The notes: generated by a model from the sequence alone, not told the origin. Shown: positions 23,327-32,482, counted from the stretch's first letter. The stretch: DNA of 64,000 nt from Thalassospira lucentensis (GCF_032921865.1 NZ_CP136684.1:2763001-2827000), one strand, 5' to 3'. Made by a program: numbers and translations.

Positions 23327-24199
23327 TCAGCTTTCGGCCACGCGCTTTTCGCGGAAGATGATGAAAATGCCGCTTCCGGTAATAATGGCCGCCCCAACAA
23401 ATGTCAGAAGATCGGGTGTTTCGCCCCAGAAAAACCAGCCAAGCCCGGTGGCCCAGACGAGGGCGGTGTAATCAAACGGGGCGACGGTTGGCGCATCAGC
23501 CACCCGGAAGGCCTGGGTGATCAGGGTCATGCCGCTGGTGCCGACAAAGGCGATGGCGATGAAAAGTCCGATATCCTCTGTCCGGATCGGGGTCCAGAAA
23601 TACCAGACAGCACAGGCGCTAAGCAGGGTGCTGGTGAAGCTGAGGTAAAACAGAAGCGTCCACATGCTTTCGCGCGGGTCAAGAAGCCGCGCGCTTAGCA
23701 TCAGAAGCGCATAGGTAAAGGCGGTCGCCACCGGCAAGAGCGAGACGGGCTCAAAGGTTGCGGCACCGGGGCGCACGATCACCAGAACACCCAGAAAACC
23801 GACCATCACGGCCACCCAGCGCCGCCAGCCGACCCGCGCAATCAGCACCGATGAAATCGCGGTGATGAAAAGCGGGGCGACAAAGGCAAGGGCGGTGGCC
23901 TCGGCCAGTCCCATCAGATGGATACTGGTAAAGAACATGATGGTCGCGGTGATCCAGATGACGGTGCGCATGAAATGCACGCCAATACGATTGGACCGCA
24001 GGCCGCCAAGCCCGACCATTTTTATGGCCAGCAGGGCGGCAAAGGGCAGGGCAATCGAATTGCGCAGAAAGATGATCTGGATCGGTGAATAATGATCCAT
24101 CAACCCCTTGGCCAGGGCATCATTGACACACAGCAGGGCGACACCGGCACACATCAGAATGATGCCGGTCAGGTTGTGCGGGGGCTGTTGTGCATTCAT
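23327..24199 (-). CDS. EamA/DMT family transporter
   Basis: The protein has 290 residues from ATG 24199; sequence further upstream in frame lacks a membrane signature. It has ten predicted membrane segments in two EamA repeats, starting GIILMCAGVALLCVNDALAKGL, with the typical 'LRN..A.P' turn and a second half around AYALLMLSARLL...LFVGTSGMTL. Many EamA proteins export metabolites. It is divergent from a Zur-box-controlled nickel/opine-type ABC importer. In Pseudomonas aeruginosa the metallophore pseudopaline is exported by the EamA protein CntI, which suggests a similar role here; this is inference. Confidence 0.85.
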   Translation of the reverse strand: MNAQQPPHNLTGIILMCAGVALLCVNDALAKGLMDHYSPIQIIFLRNSIALPFAALLAIKMVGLGGLRSNRIGVHFMRTVIWITATIMFFTSIHLMGLAEATALAFVAPLFITAISSVLIARVGWRRWVAVMVGFLGVLVIVRPGAATFEPVSLLPVATAFTYALLMLSARLLDPRESMWTLLFYLSFTSTLLSACAVWYFWTPIRTEDIGLFIAIAFVGTSGMTLITQAFRVADAPTVAPFDYTALVWATGLGWFFWGETPDLLTFVGAAIITGSGIFIIFREKRVAES

Positions 24200-24355
24200 G
24201 GTTCGTGGCGCTTTCCCTGTGTGATGGTGGGTTATCGCAATCACCATCTGTTTTCTGAGCTTTAGGGGAAAGTGCCGGATTAGGCCAGCAAAGAAAGCGC
24301 CCGGTCGGCATTCCGGGAAGGGGGGATGAATTTTGCGAGACGTTCGCAAAAACGG

Positions 24356-24405
24356 TTGACTTTCTGCCTTGGAACAGATTTTAAGTGTTATGTTATATCA
24401 TAACA
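24356..24405 (+). promoter_or_regulatory. Zur-box-like operator and promoter of the ABC importer
   Basis: TGTTATGTTATATCATAACA (24386-24405) differs by one base from a perfect 20-bp palindrome and matches the ATGTTATAACAT core known for Zur (zinc uptake repressor) sites. A possible promoter is TTGACT (24356-24361), a 17-bp spacer and TTTTAA (24379-24384). The box would cover the transcription start and ends 22 bp before the chosen start codon. Confidence 0.75.
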
Positions 24406-24427
24406 AATTTGTTTCATGGAGAAGATG

Positions 24428-25990
24428 ATGACGCGAGCACTGCTTGCCCGTTTTTATACCCTTGCCGGTATTCTGGCGGTTGCCGGGGCGGTTGAAACCA
24501 CCGGAGGGATTACCGGTGTGGCGATGGCCGGGGCGAATGACGATGTGCTTGATATTGCAAGTCCGCTTGAGATTTCCGGACTTGATCCGGCCAAGTCGGG
24601 CTATCTTTTCAGTCGCATGCAGGCCGCCGAAACGCTGTTTACGGTCAATCGCGAAAGCCAGATCGTGCCGATGCTGGCGACAGGCAGCCGGGCAAGCGAG
24701 GATGGGCTGCGGTGGGAAATCAGCCTGCGCGATGATGTGACATTCCATGATGGCACGCCGATGACGGCCGAAATTGTGGCCGCCGATCTTAACCGCGCGT
24801 TCGAGCGCCCGGGCGTGTTGCGCCAGGCACCGATTACCGGCATTTCCGCATCGGGCAATGACATCGTGATCACGCTGTCCGAGCCGTTTGCGATGTTGCC
24901 AGCGTTTCTGGCGCATTACAGCACCATCATCCTTGCAGCGGGATCGTTTGACGATGTCGGGGAAGTCCAGACGATTATCGGCACCGGCGCATACCGGGTT
25001 GATGCGGTTGTGCCGCCGCTTCGGATCGAGCTTTCGGCGTTTGACAAATGGTGGAACGGCCGCGCGCAGATCGAGAAAGTCAGCTATCTTGCGGTCAGCC
25101 GTGGTGAGACGCGCGCGATGATGGCGCAAAGTGGTGATGCCGATCTGGTTCTGTCGCTGTTGCCGGTTGCGGTGACACAGCTTAAGGGCAATCCCGATGT
25201 GAATGTGACGGTGGCGACCGTCCCACGGACCCGGCTTTTGAAATTGAATCTGGCGCAGCCGTTCTTTGACGAAACGGTGGAGCGGCAGGCGCTGAGCCTT
25301 GCGATCAATCGAAAGGCGATTGCCGGGGTTGTGATGCGCAACACCGATCTGGCGGCAAGCCAGATGTTCCCGCCCGAAATTCGCGACTGGTATGATGCGA
25401 ATATGCCGGTCCTTGATTTCGATCCGCAAAAGGCGCGCGACCTTTTGGCCGATGCGGGCTGGGTTGCCGGTTCGGACGGCATTCTTGAAAAGGATGGCAA
25501 ACGGTTTGATGTGACCGTGCGGACCTATGCAAGCTGGCCGGATTTGCCGCTGATTGCCACGGCATTGCAGTCACAATTGCGCGATGTCGGTATCGGGCTT
25601 GAGATTTCGGTGGGCAGCTATACCGAAATTCCGGCCGGTCATGCCGATGGTACGCTTGAGGCCGCCCTTGTGACACGCAGTTTTTCGATGGTGCCCGATC
25701 CACTGGCGACGGTGATGGAAGATTATGGTCCCGGCGGGGCTGATTGGGGGGCGATGAACTGGCACAATGCCGAGGCCGAAGACCTGATTGCCGATTTGCG
25801 CAAGACGACGGACGGGGATGCGCGCGCGCAGATGCAAAAGAAGCTTGCCGATATCCTGCAGGCCGAATTGCCGACCATTCCGCTGGTCTGGAGCGAGCTT
25901 GCCATGGCATCGAGTGCGCGGTTGGAAAATGTCCGCACCGATCCGTATGAGCAGAATTATTACCTTGCCGATCTGCGGTGGGCTCGATGA
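24428..25990 (+). CDS. ABC transporter substrate-binding protein, peptide/nickel/opine family 5
   Basis: The protein has 520 residues from ATG 24428, chosen because GGAG (24418-24421) lies 6 bases upstream; ATG 24416 and 24425 are alternatives. A signal peptide covers about 1-35. The family-5 signature spans about 70-125 (GSRASEDGLRWEISLRDDVTFHDGTPMTAEIVAADLNRAF), and a later region has LSLAINRKAIA and FDPQKARDLLADAGW. It binds peptides, nickel chelates or opine-type metallophores in the periplasm. It starts a four-gene operon with overlapping junctions and has a Zur-like box upstream, which favours a zinc-metallophore ligand. Confidence 0.9.
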   Translation: MTRALLARFYTLAGILAVAGAVETTGGITGVAMAGANDDVLDIASPLEISGLDPAKSGYLFSRMQAAETLFTVNRESQIVPMLATGSRASEDGLRWEISLRDDVTFHDGTPMTAEIVAADLNRAFERPGVLRQAPITGISASGNDIVITLSEPFAMLPAFLAHYSTIILAAGSFDDVGEVQTIIGTGAYRVDAVVPPLRIELSAFDKWWNGRAQIEKVSYLAVSRGETRAMMAQSGDADLVLSLLPVAVTQLKGNPDVNVTVATVPRTRLLKLNLAQPFFDETVERQALSLAINRKAIAGVVMRNTDLAASQMFPPEIRDWYDANMPVLDFDPQKARDLLADAGWVAGSDGILEKDGKRFDVTVRTYASWPDLPLIATALQSQLRDVGIGLEISVGSYTEIPAGHADGTLEAALVTRSFSMVPDPLATVMEDYGPGGADWGAMNWHNAEAEDLIADLRKTTDGDARAQMQKKLADILQAELPTIPLVWSELAMASSARLENVRTDPYEQNYYLADLRWAR

Positions 25991-26925
25991 AGGGATTGAT
26001 TGCGACCCGCCTGATGCAGCTTGTGGCGGTTATTCTGATCGTCGGCACGCTGAGTTTTGCGTTGATGTATTTCCTGCCGGGTGATCCGGCATTAAGGATT
26101 GCCGCAGGCCGGTATGGCCCGGACATGATGGATAATGCGATTTCGGATATGGTCCGGGCCGAGCTTGGCCTGGATCAGCCGATCCTTGTCCGGTTCCTGT
26201 CATGGATGGGCGATCTGGTCCGGTTTGATCTGGGCCATTCGCTGGTGACCGGGGCGCCGGTGATCCACGAGATCGGTTTGCAGCTTGGCTATACCCTGTG
26301 GCTGGCGGTGACGGCCTTTGTACTGTCGCTTGTCATCGGGCCGGTGGCCGGGGCGATTGCCGGGCTGTTTCCCGGATCGGTCTATGACCGGGTGATGCTG
26401 CTTGTCGCGGTTGGTTTGCGTGCCGTGCCGCCCTTTGTTCTGGCGATCCTGTTCATGATGGTGTTCGGGGTGACGTTGCGCTGGCTGCCGACCGCAGGGT
26501 TTGGTAGCTGGGAGAACCTTGTGCTGCCGTCGTTCACCCTCGCACTTGGTCTTGCGGCGATGTCGTCGCGCGTGATGCGCGATGCCATGATGGGGGTGGC
26601 ATCCGCCCCCTATTTCATCCATGCCCGGTACAAGGGATTGTCTGACCGGGCGGTGGTGATGCGCCACGGGGTCCGCAATGCGTCCCTGCCGGTTGTCACC
26701 TATCTGGGTTTGCAGATGGTGTATCTGGTCGAAGGGGTGGTCGTGGTTGAATCGATCTTTGCCTTTCCGGGGATCGGTCATGCGCTTGTCCATGCGATCA
26801 TCGCGCGCGATGTGCCGATGGTGCAGGGCACGGCCCTTGCCATGGGGGGATTGTTCGTGTTGCTGAACAGTGTGGTCGATCTTATGTGTCTGAGGCTTGA
26901 TCCGCGTTTGCGGAGGGCAGCATGA
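25987..26925 (+). CDS. ABC transporter permease, DppB/NikB type
   Basis: The protein has 312 residues. The ATG overlaps the previous stop (ATGA). It has six membrane segments, with the N-terminal motif LIVGTLSFALMYFLPGDPALRIA typical of DppB-type permeases. The EAA loop lies around FIHARYKGLSDRAVVMRHGVRNASLPVVTYLG, followed by VEGVVVVESIFAFPGIGHALV. It pairs with the next permease to form the channel of the importer. Confidence 0.92.
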   Translation: MKGLIATRLMQLVAVILIVGTLSFALMYFLPGDPALRIAAGRYGPDMMDNAISDMVRAELGLDQPILVRFLSWMGDLVRFDLGHSLVTGAPVIHEIGLQLGYTLWLAVTAFVLSLVIGPVAGAIAGLFPGSVYDRVMLLVAVGLRAVPPFVLAILFMMVFGVTLRWLPTAGFGSWENLVLPSFTLALGLAAMSSRVMRDAMMGVASAPYFIHARYKGLSDRAVVMRHGVRNASLPVVTYLGLQMVYLVEGVVVVESIFAFPGIGHALVHAIIARDVPMVQGTALAMGGLFVLLNSVVDLMCLRLDPRLRRAA

Positions 26926-27767
26926 TGAAAACCGGATCACTTGCACATCTTCCGGCTGGTCTGGCCGAACAGCAGGCTGGCGGATTCTGGACAACCGCAC
27001 GCATGGCGGGGGTGGCGATCATTGTGCCGCTTCTGGCGTTTGCGTTTATCGGGCCGATGCTGATTGATACTGATCCGCTGGCACAGGATTACGATGCGGT
27101 TCTGATCGCGCCGGGCGATGCGGCGCATATATTGGGGACCGATCATTTCGGTCGTTCGATGCTCGCACGTCTTGCATTCGGTGCGCAGCTTTCGTTTGTC
27201 ATGGCCTTTGTGACGGCATTGACGGCGGCGGTGCCGGGGATTTTGCTGGGCATTCTGGCGGCGGCACGCGGCGGATTAATCGAACGCGGGCTTGTCGCGC
27301 TTTCGGATATTGTTCTGGCCCTGCCGGGATTGTTGCTGGTTCTGCTGTTGCTGGCGTTTGCGCCGGGGCAGTTCGGGCCGCTTTATCTTGGCCTGGCGCT
27401 TTATCTTTGGGTCGAGTTTTTCCGGGTGGCGCGCATCGAAACGGCGCGTGTCATGACATCGCCCAGTGTTGAAGCCACACGGCTTTTGGGGTTCGGGCGG
27501 TTTTACATCGTGACGCGGATCATTTTCCCGGCGCTGGCCGGGCCGATGATTACGCTTTTTGCCTTTGCCACCGGATCGGCGATCATTGCGGTCAGTACGT
27601 TAAGCGCGATCCATGTCGGCCTGCGCCCGCCAACACCCGAGCTTGGCGCGATGATTGTTGAACTGATGCCCTATTACAGCGAGGCCCCGTTGCAGATCAT
27701 GATGCCGGCAGCGGCGATTTTCCTGCTGGTTCTGGCGTTGCAGCTTCTGGCCGGAAGGAAAAGCTGA
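26922..27767 (+). CDS. ABC transporter permease, DppC/NikC type
   Basis: The protein has 281 residues, overlapping the preceding gene by 4 bp. The N-terminus has the family pattern FIGPMLIDTDPLAQDYDAVLIAPG followed by HILGTDHFGRSMLARLAFGAQLS, diagnostic of DppC/OppC permeases. The EAA loop is near VEATRLLGFGRFYIVTRIIFPALAGPMI. It is the partner of the upstream permease. Confidence 0.92.
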   Translation: MMKTGSLAHLPAGLAEQQAGGFWTTARMAGVAIIVPLLAFAFIGPMLIDTDPLAQDYDAVLIAPGDAAHILGTDHFGRSMLARLAFGAQLSFVMAFVTALTAAVPGILLGILAAARGGLIERGLVALSDIVLALPGLLLVLLLLAFAPGQFGPLYLGLALYLWVEFFRVARIETARVMTSPSVEATRLLGFGRFYIVTRIIFPALAGPMITLFAFATGSAIIAVSTLSAIHVGLRPPTPELGAMIVELMPYYSEAPLQIMMPAAAIFLLVLALQLLAGRKS

Positions 27768-29218
27768 TGCATGATATCCGTATCGAAAATCTGACGGTGC
27801 GCACACAGGGTGGCACGGTTCTGGTTGATGATGTGTCGCTGGCATTTGGCCCGAACAGGCCGGTTTGCCTGATCGGGGAAACCGGATCGGGCAAAAGCCT
27901 GATCATGCATGCGGTGATGGGCAGCCTGCCTGACAGTCTGGTGTGCGAGGGGAAAATCCTGTTTGACGGAGTGGATCTTCTGACACAGACAGCCGATGCC
28001 AGACGTGCCTTGTGGGGGCGCAAGATTGCCCTTTTGCCACAAGAGCCGTGGCTTGCGCTTGATCCCACCATGCGGGTGCAGGGGCAGGTGGCGGAAGTTT
28101 ACACCGCCCTGCATGGTGTTCCGGCGCGGGAAGCCGGGCAGAAGGCGGATGGTGAACTTTCGGCGGTGGGGCTTGCCCATGCGGGAAATGCCTATCCGTT
28201 TGAATTGTCGGGCGGCATGGCGCAGCGCGTTTCGATTGCCATGGCCCATGCGGGCGGCAGCCCGGTGATGCTGGCCGACGAGCCGACCAAGGGGCTTGAC
28301 CGGGCATTGTGCAAGGTTGTGGGCGAATTGCTGTGCTTCGAGGTTGCACTTGGCCGGGCGATGATGGTGATCACCCATGATCTTGAACTGGCCGAACAGG
28401 TTGGCGGGACGGTCGGCGTGATGCGGCGTGGCCGGTTGCTTGAGGCCGGGGCGGCGGCGGATATTTTGTCTGCGCCGTCCGATCCCTATACCCGGGATCT
28501 GGTGGCGAGCTTGCCACGCAACTGGCCGGTGCGCGACCATCCGCATCCCCGTAACGATGTGACGTCATCGGGTGATAAAGCGGTCGTCACCGGACGCGGT
28601 ATTGGCAAGTCATTTGGCGAAAGGCAGCTTTTTTCCGGGCTTGATATCACCCTGAACCGGGGCGAGATCACCGTGGTCCTGGGGCCAAGCGGCAGTGGGA
28701 AAAGCACGCTTGGCAATATTTTGCTGGGATTGATGCCGTTTCAGGAGGGGACGGTGGAACGACCGGGAAATCTTCCGGCGATGCGATACCAGAAAATCTA
28801 TCAGGACCCGCCATCGGCCTTTATTGCCCATCAGACGCTTGGTCAGGGATTTGACGACCTTCGGCGGTTACACGGGATCGACATGGCACGCCAGACCGCG
28901 ATGATGGAAAGCCTTGGCCTTGATCGCGGGCTTCTGGCAAGGCCGCCCTCGGCGATTTCGGGTGGGGAATTGCAACGTTTTGCAATTGCGCGGTCGCTTC
29001 TTCTGGATCCGGTGATGCTGTTTGCCGACGAGGCGACATCGCGGCTTGACCCGGTCAGTCAGAAACGGGTGATCGACCTTCTGGTGGCACAGGTTCGCGA
29101 ACGCGATCTTGCGTTGCTGCTGGTGACGCATGACGAGGTCTTGGCCGAACGCATTGCCGACCGGATCATCCGAATTGATAATGCGCGGACCGCGACCACA
29201 CAGGCCAAAGCGGCATAA
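27767..29218 (+). CDS. fused double ABC ATPase, DppD-DppF type
   Basis: The protein has 483 residues; its ATG overlaps the previous stop (TGATG). There are two complete ATPase domains. Domain 1: Walker A GETGSGKS (about 37), signature LSGGMAQR (about 147), Walker B VMLADEPTKGLD. Domain 2: Walker A GPSGSGKS (about 304), signature ISGGELQR (about 395), Walker B MLFADEATSRLD, and a switch His in VTHD. Where most operons have two ATPase genes, here they are one polypeptide. It powers the importer encoded upstream. A bidirectional terminator follows. Confidence 0.92.
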   Translation: MHDIRIENLTVRTQGGTVLVDDVSLAFGPNRPVCLIGETGSGKSLIMHAVMGSLPDSLVCEGKILFDGVDLLTQTADARRALWGRKIALLPQEPWLALDPTMRVQGQVAEVYTALHGVPAREAGQKADGELSAVGLAHAGNAYPFELSGGMAQRVSIAMAHAGGSPVMLADEPTKGLDRALCKVVGELLCFEVALGRAMMVITHDLELAEQVGGTVGVMRRGRLLEAGAAADILSAPSDPYTRDLVASLPRNWPVRDHPHPRNDVTSSGDKAVVTGRGIGKSFGERQLFSGLDITLNRGEITVVLGPSGSGKSTLGNILLGLMPFQEGTVERPGNLPAMRYQKIYQDPPSAFIAHQTLGQGFDDLRRLHGIDMARQTAMMESLGLDRGLLARPPSAISGGELQRFAIARSLLLDPVMLFADEATSRLDPVSQKRVIDLLVAQVRERDLALLLVTHDEVLAERIADRIIRIDNARTATTQAKAA

Positions 29219-29282
29219 CGGCTTCCTTGGCTTGTGGCCGATGGTTCGGTCGCGAGGCCCCGATTATTTCAGACAAACAAAA

Positions 29283-29310
29283 AAACGCCGCCCGGTAAAG
29301 GCGGCGTTTT
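29283..29310. terminator. bidirectional terminator
   Basis: A hairpin AACGCCGCC/GGCGGCGTT (29284-29292 with 29300-29308) has an A-run before and a T-run after. It separates the convergent ABC operon and the aminotransferase gene. Confidence 0.9.
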
Positions 29311-29337
29311 GCGTTTGGGACGCAAGATGCTGAGTGG

Positions 29338-30192
29338 TCAGATCGCGGTGGCGCGGTTGGCGTCGATATAGATTTCGCGCAGCCGCTTGGCGATCGGGCC
29401 CGGCGTGCCATCGCCGATTTTCTTGCCATCGACTTCGGCGACCGGGCAGACAAAGGCCGAGGCCGAGGTCGAGAAGGCTTCCTTGGCGGCATAGACTTCA
29501 TCGACCGTGAACAGGCGTTCTTCGACCTTGAGCTGCAATTCCTCGGCACATTTCAGGACGGCCTTGCGCGTGATGCCATGCAGGATGTCGTTGGAAAGCT
29601 GGCGGGTGACGATGACGTTATCCTGCGTCACGATATAGGCGTTGTTTGACGAGCCTTCGGTGACATAACCATCGAGCACCATCCACGCATCATCAGCCCC
29701 CTTGGCAGCGGCTTCGGTTTTGAGAAGGGATGCATAAAGAAGCTGGACGGTTTTGATGTCGGACCGGCGCCAGCGGACATCCGGGTAAGTCAGGATTTTC
29801 TGGCCGCGTTCGGCGAGCGGCGATTTGATCAGGGATTTGGATTGGGTGAACAGAACAACCGTGGCCGGAGTGTCATCCTTGATCGCGAAATCACGGTCAC
29901 CGGCCGACCCGCGCGAGATTTGCAGGTAAACCAGGCCTTCGGTGATGTCGTTGCGTTTGACCAGTTCGCGGTGGATTTCAAGCAGTTCGTCGATATCGGC
30001 CTTGTAGGTGAAGCCCAGTTCGGACAGCGAGCGCGCCAGACGGGTCATGTGACCGTTGAAATCGATCAGCTTGCCATCAAGCACCGAGGTGACTTCATAC
30101 ACGCCGTCGGCAAACAGGAAGGAACGGTCAAAGATCGAAACCTTGGCTTCATTTTCCGGCAGATAGTCGCCGTTCACATAAACAGTACGCAT
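29338..30192 (-). CDS. dat: D-amino-acid aminotransferase, class IV
   Basis: The protein has 284 residues, full length for the class IV PLP enzymes. It shows VYVNGDYLPENEAKVSIFDRSFLFADGVYE, catalytic Lys147 in RSDIKTVQLL, Glu179 in VTEGSSNNAYIV, and the C-terminal STSASAFVCPVAEVDG. The 'RGSAGDRDF' and 'WRRSDIKT' features favour D-alanine aminotransferase over branched-chain aminotransferase or aminodeoxychorismate lyase. It interconverts D-amino acids and 2-oxo acids. It stands alone, convergent with the ABC operon. Confidence 0.85.
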   Translation of the reverse strand: MRTVYVNGDYLPENEAKVSIFDRSFLFADGVYEVTSVLDGKLIDFNGHMTRLARSLSELGFTYKADIDELLEIHRELVKRNDITEGLVYLQISRGSAGDRDFAIKDDTPATVVLFTQSKSLIKSPLAERGQKILTYPDVRWRRSDIKTVQLLYASLLKTEAAAKGADDAWMVLDGYVTEGSSNNAYIVTQDNVIVTRQLSNDILHGITRKAVLKCAEELQLKVEERLFTVDEVYAAKEAFSTSASAFVCPVAEVDGKKIGDGTPGPIAKRLREIYIDANRATAI

Positions 30193-30551
30193 GTCATCTT
30201 CCTGTCTGTTCGGGAACCGTCGAAAGGCGATGCCGGAAATCCGGTTTCCGGGGATGGCCGATCGCGCATGTTAAACCATATACCCATTTCGATAGCACAG
30301 AGCGGGCGGGTTTGTCGCGCGACGCTTTGGTTGTTGCGTATAAAAGGTGGAAAATTGCCTTTGCGGCCTTTCGAATGCCGCAATGTCGCATATATATGCG
30401 TTCATTGGCGCGCAGAACCGCAGAACATTCGATGAAAACTTTTTGAAATTAGTGTTTGACCTGAACTTAACTTGAGGTCCTATGGTCCTGTTCCAGAAAC
30501 GGAAGTCCTGATTACATCACGCCCCAAACGGACAAGACACGGAGCCCCCCG
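30193..30551. other. divergent intergenic region, 359 bp
   Basis: This region separates the divergent aminotransferase and N-acetyltransferase genes. Its first half is unremarkable. The second half is AT-rich (30370-30460) and holds a SoxR-type promoter at 30456-30486. I saw no ORF or RNA gene. Confidence 0.6.
30456..30486 (+). promoter_or_regulatory. SoxR-type (MerR family) promoter
   Basis: The -35 TTGACC (30456-30461) and -10 TATGGT (30481-30486) are separated by 19 bp, the long spacer typical of MerR-family targets. The spacer region holds CCTGAACTTAACTTGAGG (30460-30477), which matches the SoxR box CCTCAAGTTAACTTGAGG at 16 of 18 positions. Confidence 0.8.
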
Positions 30552-31493
30552 ATGAATACGCATCTGCCGATAAGTGCCCCCAAATTCGATGATGCCGCGA
30601 TCACTTCCAGCGTGCAGAACGCGATTGACGCAAGCTGGGCAAAGCCCTTTCCGCTGCCTGAGCCGCAGGTTGATCTGGACGCCTATTTTGCCCGGATCGG
30701 CTATGACGGCCCGCGCGAGGCGACGCTTGAGGTTTTGCGCGATCTCCATGCGCTGCATCCTGCCCATATCCCGTTCGAGGCGATCAATGTGCTGTGTCGC
30801 AAGGGGGTAAGCCTTGCGCCAGAGGATATCGACCGCAAGATCATTTTTGAAGGACGCGGTGGTTATTGTTTCGAGCAGAACGGCCTTTTCCGCCGCGTGT
30901 TGCGCAGCCTTGGCTTTGAGGTCGAAAGCCTCGCCGGGCGGGTATTGTGGGGCTATAACGAGGGCGATGGCCCGCGGCCGCGCTGCCACATGGCGATGCG
31001 CGTCACGCTGGATGGCGAGGCGTGGCTGGTTGATGTCGGGCTGGGCGGCTGTGTGCCGACCGCGCCGCTTTTGCTGGGCGTTTCGGTGCCGCAGGTCACC
31101 CCGCATGACACCTTCCGGGTGCGGGAACGTCATGGCCGTTACCTGACGGAGCTTGAACGCGACGGGGTGTGGAAGCCGGTGCATGAGGTCGATATCGTCC
31201 CGGTCGAGGATATCGATTACGAGGTGATGAATTTCTATGCCAGCACCCATCCCGAAAGCGGCTTTGCCAAGGTTCTGATGGTGGCGCGAAGCGCCCCGCA
31301 TGCAAGGTTCACGTTGCTGAACAATCGCCTGACCATTCGGCTGCGGACGGGCGAGGAAGAGGTGCATCACCTTTCAGTCGGCGATGTCGAGCAGACATTG
31401 ACCGATATTTTCGGCATCAGCGTTGATCCGTCGTGGCGGACCTACCTTGAAGATGTGGTTGCCAGTGCGGAGGCCGTGCGCAAGCAGGGGTAA
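30552..31493 (+). CDS. nat: arylamine N-acetyltransferase
   Basis: The protein has 313 residues. The catalytic triad is intact: Cys106 in RGGYCFEQN, His146 in RCHMAMRV and Asp161 in LVDVGLGG. An extension of about 40 residues precedes the usual N-terminus (VDLDAYFARIGYDG), making it longer than the usual 270-280. It transfers acetyl from acetyl-CoA to arylamines, hydrazines or aromatic amine antibiotics. A SoxR-type promoter lies about 65 bp upstream, which suggests induction by redox-cycling compounds. A terminator follows at 31520. Confidence 0.92.
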   Translation: MNTHLPISAPKFDDAAITSSVQNAIDASWAKPFPLPEPQVDLDAYFARIGYDGPREATLEVLRDLHALHPAHIPFEAINVLCRKGVSLAPEDIDRKIIFEGRGGYCFEQNGLFRRVLRSLGFEVESLAGRVLWGYNEGDGPRPRCHMAMRVTLDGEAWLVDVGLGGCVPTAPLLLGVSVPQVTPHDTFRVRERHGRYLTELERDGVWKPVHEVDIVPVEDIDYEVMNFYASTHPESGFAKVLMVARSAPHARFTLLNNRLTIRLRTGEEEVHHLSVGDVEQTLTDIFGISVDPSWRTYLEDVVASAEAVRKQG

Positions 31494-31519
31494 TGAAGCC
31501 GTTAAATCAGCATGATCAG

Positions 31520-31549
31520 GGGCCGTGGCAAGGTGCTGCGGCCCTTTTT
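31520..31549 (+). terminator. rho-independent terminator
   Basis: Stem GGGCCG/CGGCCC (31520-31525 with 31539-31544) is followed by five T, just after the N-acetyltransferase gene. Confidence 0.8.
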
Positions 31550-31558
31550 GCAGGCGGG

Positions 31559-32341
31559 TCAGTAATTGACCGACAATTCATGGCGGTTCATCAGGCTTTC
31601 GAATGTGCCGTTCTTTTTGACCTTGGCGAGGGCAGCGTTAAAGCGTTCAAGCAGTTCGGTGCCGTTCGGATAGTCCTTTGAGGTCATCAGAAACAGGCCA
31701 GCGCCCGGAAGCAGCGGTTTTTCAAGCGTATAGAATTTTTCAACTTCTTCGGGTGGGAAGAGGCTTCGGATGACGTGCCAGCCGACCGAGCGCGCGGTGG
31801 AAAACAGGTCAATCCGGCCCAGTTGCAGCATTTTGAAATTCTGTTCTTCGGACAGGGCATATTCGACGTTTAGCCCGGCTTCCTCATACCATGGCTGATA
31901 ATAATATCCCTGTATCCCGCCCAGGCGGTAGGAATGCAGATCGGCCAGGGTTTCATATCGGATGGCTGGTTTCGCACCCTGTGCGTTATAGGCGAAAAAC
32001 GGGGAATCCTCGATATAGAGCGGGTCGGAGAAATTGAATTTCCGGTCGCGTTCTTCGGACCAGCGATAGGGTAATGTGCCCCATGCTTCGAGATTTTCAA
32101 CATCCTGTTCGCCGCGCTTCCACGGTCTGAAATGAAATTCGAAACGGACATTCATTTCTTTGCCGATGGCGCGAAACAGATCAGGCAGGAAGCTTTCGCG
32201 CGCCGTGGCATGGGTATAGGGCGGGTAATCGTTGGTGACGATCACCAGCGTTTCGGTGGTTTCGCTTGCGCGTGCCTGTATCTGTGTTTGAGCCAGCAGC
32301 AAAAAGGCCGCTGTCAGCCAGACTTTGCGAAAGAATGTCAT
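31559..32341 (-). CDS. periplasmic solute-binding protein, family 3-like
   Basis: The protein has 260 residues with a Sec signal peptide (MTFFRKVWLTAAFLLLAQTQIQARA). The mature part has the family-3 type pattern: LVIVTNDYPPYTH, FLPDLFRAIGKEMNVRFEFHFRPWKRGEQDVENLEAWGTLPY, FNFSDPLYIEDSPFFA, YRLGGIQGYYY and a C-terminal LERFNAALAKVKKNGTFESLM. No permease or ATPase gene is adjacent, so it may work with a distant transporter or as a sensor-like binding protein. The ligand is unknown. Confidence 0.8.
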   Translation of the reverse strand: MTFFRKVWLTAAFLLLAQTQIQARASETTETLVIVTNDYPPYTHATARESFLPDLFRAIGKEMNVRFEFHFRPWKRGEQDVENLEAWGTLPYRWSEERDRKFNFSDPLYIEDSPFFAYNAQGAKPAIRYETLADLHSYRLGGIQGYYYQPWYEEAGLNVEYALSEEQNFKMLQLGRIDLFSTARSVGWHVIRSLFPPEEVEKFYTLEKPLLPGAGLFLMTSKDYPNGTELLERFNAALAKVKKNGTFESLMNRHELSVNY

Positions 32342-32482
32342 CCGTGTCCTTTTCCCGGCGGCACCGGGTGATTGGTTGCGGTGTTCTGTCGTTGCCGCAA
32401 TTCAACCGTGTGTTCCCTTGTATATGGGTGGGGGAAAAGGACTTTGCAGGGGGATGTCTGGTTTTCCGATATTCCGGGAAAT

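Noticed and set aside
24200..24349. An N-terminal extension of the EamA transporter up to base 24349
   Set aside because: The extra 50 residues are basic and polar with no family match, and the first membrane segment follows directly after ATG 24199.
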